Assembly (NCBI GenBank): GCA_028278465.1
Contig: JANQEF010000264.1
Span: 1 to 13,724, forward strand
Source: Dehalococcoidia bacterium
GTDB lineage: Bacteria > Chloroflexota > Dehalococcoidia > Lucifugimonadales > Lucifugimonadaceae
Reading direction: 5' to 3'
Length of the DNA stretch: 13,724 nt
Numbering within the stretch: position 1 is the stretch's first letter; the number at the start of each line of letters is the position of its first letter. Both the position numbers and the translations under genes were made by a program. Under the pieces are notes generated by a model that saw nothing but the letters and a program-made list of their open reading frames with translations, ran no database searches and was not told where the DNA came from. Below, in pieces: positions 12,699 through 13,724 of this stretch.

Positions 12699-13724
12699 AT
12701 GGATGACGGCACGGGGCTAAGCGAGGTCTGGAAGGGCTTTACCGCCATTGGCGATGACCCGCGAATCATCGCCATGTGGGCCATTGCCGCCGGCCTGTTC
12801 TACGTCGGGATCGCACGCAAAAAGGAGCCTCTGCTCCTGATCCCGATCTCCATGGGCATCCTGCTCGCTAACATGCCGCTCGGTGTCCTGATCAGCGAAG
12901 GCGGCGACGGCGAGCCCGTCGGCTTCCTCAAGTTGCTCCAGGACACCGGTCTCAGCACCGACCTCCTGCCTCTCCTGATCTTCCTTGGCCTCGGCGCTGC
13001 GGTCGACTTCGGACCGATGCTTTCGAACCCGAAGACGCTGCTGCTCGGCGCGGGCGCTCAGGCCGGCGTATTCGTGGCCGTGATCGGCGCCATCTTGCTC
13101 GGGATGCTCGACGCCTTCGATTTTGACCTGACCGATGCTGCGGCTATTGGGATCATCGGTGGAGCGGACGGCCCAACAACGATCTTCATCGGCACACGAA
13201 TGCATCAGATCGCGCAGGACTTCATCAGCCCAACCGCGGTGAGCATCGTCGGCGCGACAGCGGTTGCCGCCTACTCCTACATGGCTCTTGTGCCGATCAT
13301 CCAGCCGCCGGTCATCCGCTTCTTCACGACGCAGAAAGAGCGCCGCATCCGGATGGAGTACTCGGCTCGGCCCGTCTCGAAGCGCACCAAGGTGATGTTC
13401 CCGATCGTGACGACCATCGTGGTCGGGGTTGTGGCGTTCGATGCAATCGGGCTGGTCGGCATGCTGATGCTGGGCAACCTGATCAAGGAGTCCGGCGTCG
13501 TGCCTCGCCTCGTCAGCGGCGTCGACAACCTGATGAACATCGTCATCGTTCTGCTCGGCCTCGCGGTCGGCGCCACCATGCCGGGCAGCGTCTTCCTGCA
13601 ACCCGAGACGCTGGCGGTCTTCTTCCTCGGGCTCTTTGCGTTCATCACCGCCACGATCGCCGGGATACTCCTGGCTAAGCTGATGAACATGGTGACGAAA
13701 ACGCCGGTGAACCCGATGATCGGC
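12699..13724 (+). CDS. Na+-translocating decarboxylase beta subunit (OadB/GcdB/MmdB family), 3' end cut by window edge
   Basis: The ATG at 12699, with AGGAGA at 12683-12688, opens a frame that stays open to the window edge (342 residues seen, most of the family's usual length). It is a multi-span inner-membrane protein. GIIGGADGPTTIFI (151-164) contains Asp157, equivalent to the essential Asp203 of Klebsiella OadB in the Na+ and proton path. LMLGNLIKESGVVPRL (256-271) is the second conserved block, and the window stops inside the NPMIG motif (338-342). The subunit decarboxylates carboxybiotin and drives Na+ export. Whether the complex works on oxaloacetate, methylmalonyl-CoA or glutaconyl-CoA cannot be told without the alpha subunit, which probably lies outside the window. 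Confidence 0.93.
   Translation, partial: MDDGTGLSEVWKGFTAIGDDPRIIAMWAIAAGLFYVGIARKKEPLLLIPISMGILLANMPLGVLISEGGDGEPVGFLKLLQDTGLSTDLLPLLIFLGLGAAVDFGPMLSNPKTLLLGAGAQAGVFVAVIGAILLGMLDAFDFDLTDAAAIGIIGGADGPTTIFIGTRMHQIAQDFISPTAVSIVGATAVAAYSYMALVPIIQPPVIRFFTTQKERRIRMEYSARPVSKRTKVMFPIVTTIVVGVVAFDAIGLVGMLMLGNLIKESGVVPRLVSGVDNLMNIVIVLLGLAVGATMPGSVFLQPETLAVFFLGLFAFITATIAGILLAKLMNMVTKTPVNPMIG

Overview
The window is a dense, GC-rich stretch of bacterial chromosome (hand counts of lines inside ordinary genes give about 63-65% G+C). It is chiefly catabolic and transport genes with no rRNA, tRNA, transposase, CRISPR or phage gene. Enolase-superfamily sugar-acid dehydratase, UxuA-type dehydratase, Gfo/Idh oxidoreductase, M14 desuccinylase-like protein, 5-oxoprolinase genes and a Na+-pumping decarboxylase together suggest a free-living heterotroph using organic acids. 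A SAR202-like Chloroflexota is one plausible source, but this is inference from gene content and not a phylogenetic result.

Layout. (1) 1-539, minus: 5' part of an AstE/AspA-type zinc hydrolase, divergent from (2) 678-1901, plus: a mandelate-racemase-type enolase-superfamily enzyme; the 138-bp gap holds a perfect 7-bp inverted repeat. (3) 1928-2650: a five-TM membrane protein on visibly more AT-rich DNA, followed by a possible small acidic protein on the other strand. (4) 2929-4548: a Na+/H+ antiporter fused to a rhodanese domain and interrupted by one in-frame TGA (4381-4383). That TGA falls where the rhodanese catalytic cysteine should be, and the domain continues in frame to a TAA at 4546-4548. 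This is the most striking observation here: a probable selenocysteine protein, or else a very recent nonsense mutation. (5) 4771-5841, minus: Gfo/Idh/MocA oxidoreductase, divergent from (6) 6019-6333, a DUF971 protein, and 6405-7391, a UxuA-family dehydratase. (7) 7490-8215 radC, convergent with 8222-8857, a SAM methyltransferase. (8) 9035-11700: pxpA-pxpB-pxpC, 5-oxoprolinase. (9) 11794 to the window end: OadG-like, biotin carrier and OadB-like subunits of a Na+-translocating decarboxylase; the last gene is cut by the window edge.

How the genes fit together. The enolase-family enzyme and the UxuA-like enzyme are both the kind that dehydrate sugar acids to 2-keto-3-deoxy acids, and the Gfo/Idh enzyme could oxidise a related sugar. 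The pxp genes open 5-oxoproline to glutamate at the cost of ATP. The downstream decarboxylase would pump Na+ out as it decarboxylates a 2-oxo acid or acyl-CoA, and the antiporter would exchange Na+ for H+. A perfect extended -10 motif overlapping the pxpC stop, followed by a strong hairpin, suggests that the decarboxylase genes have their own promoter.
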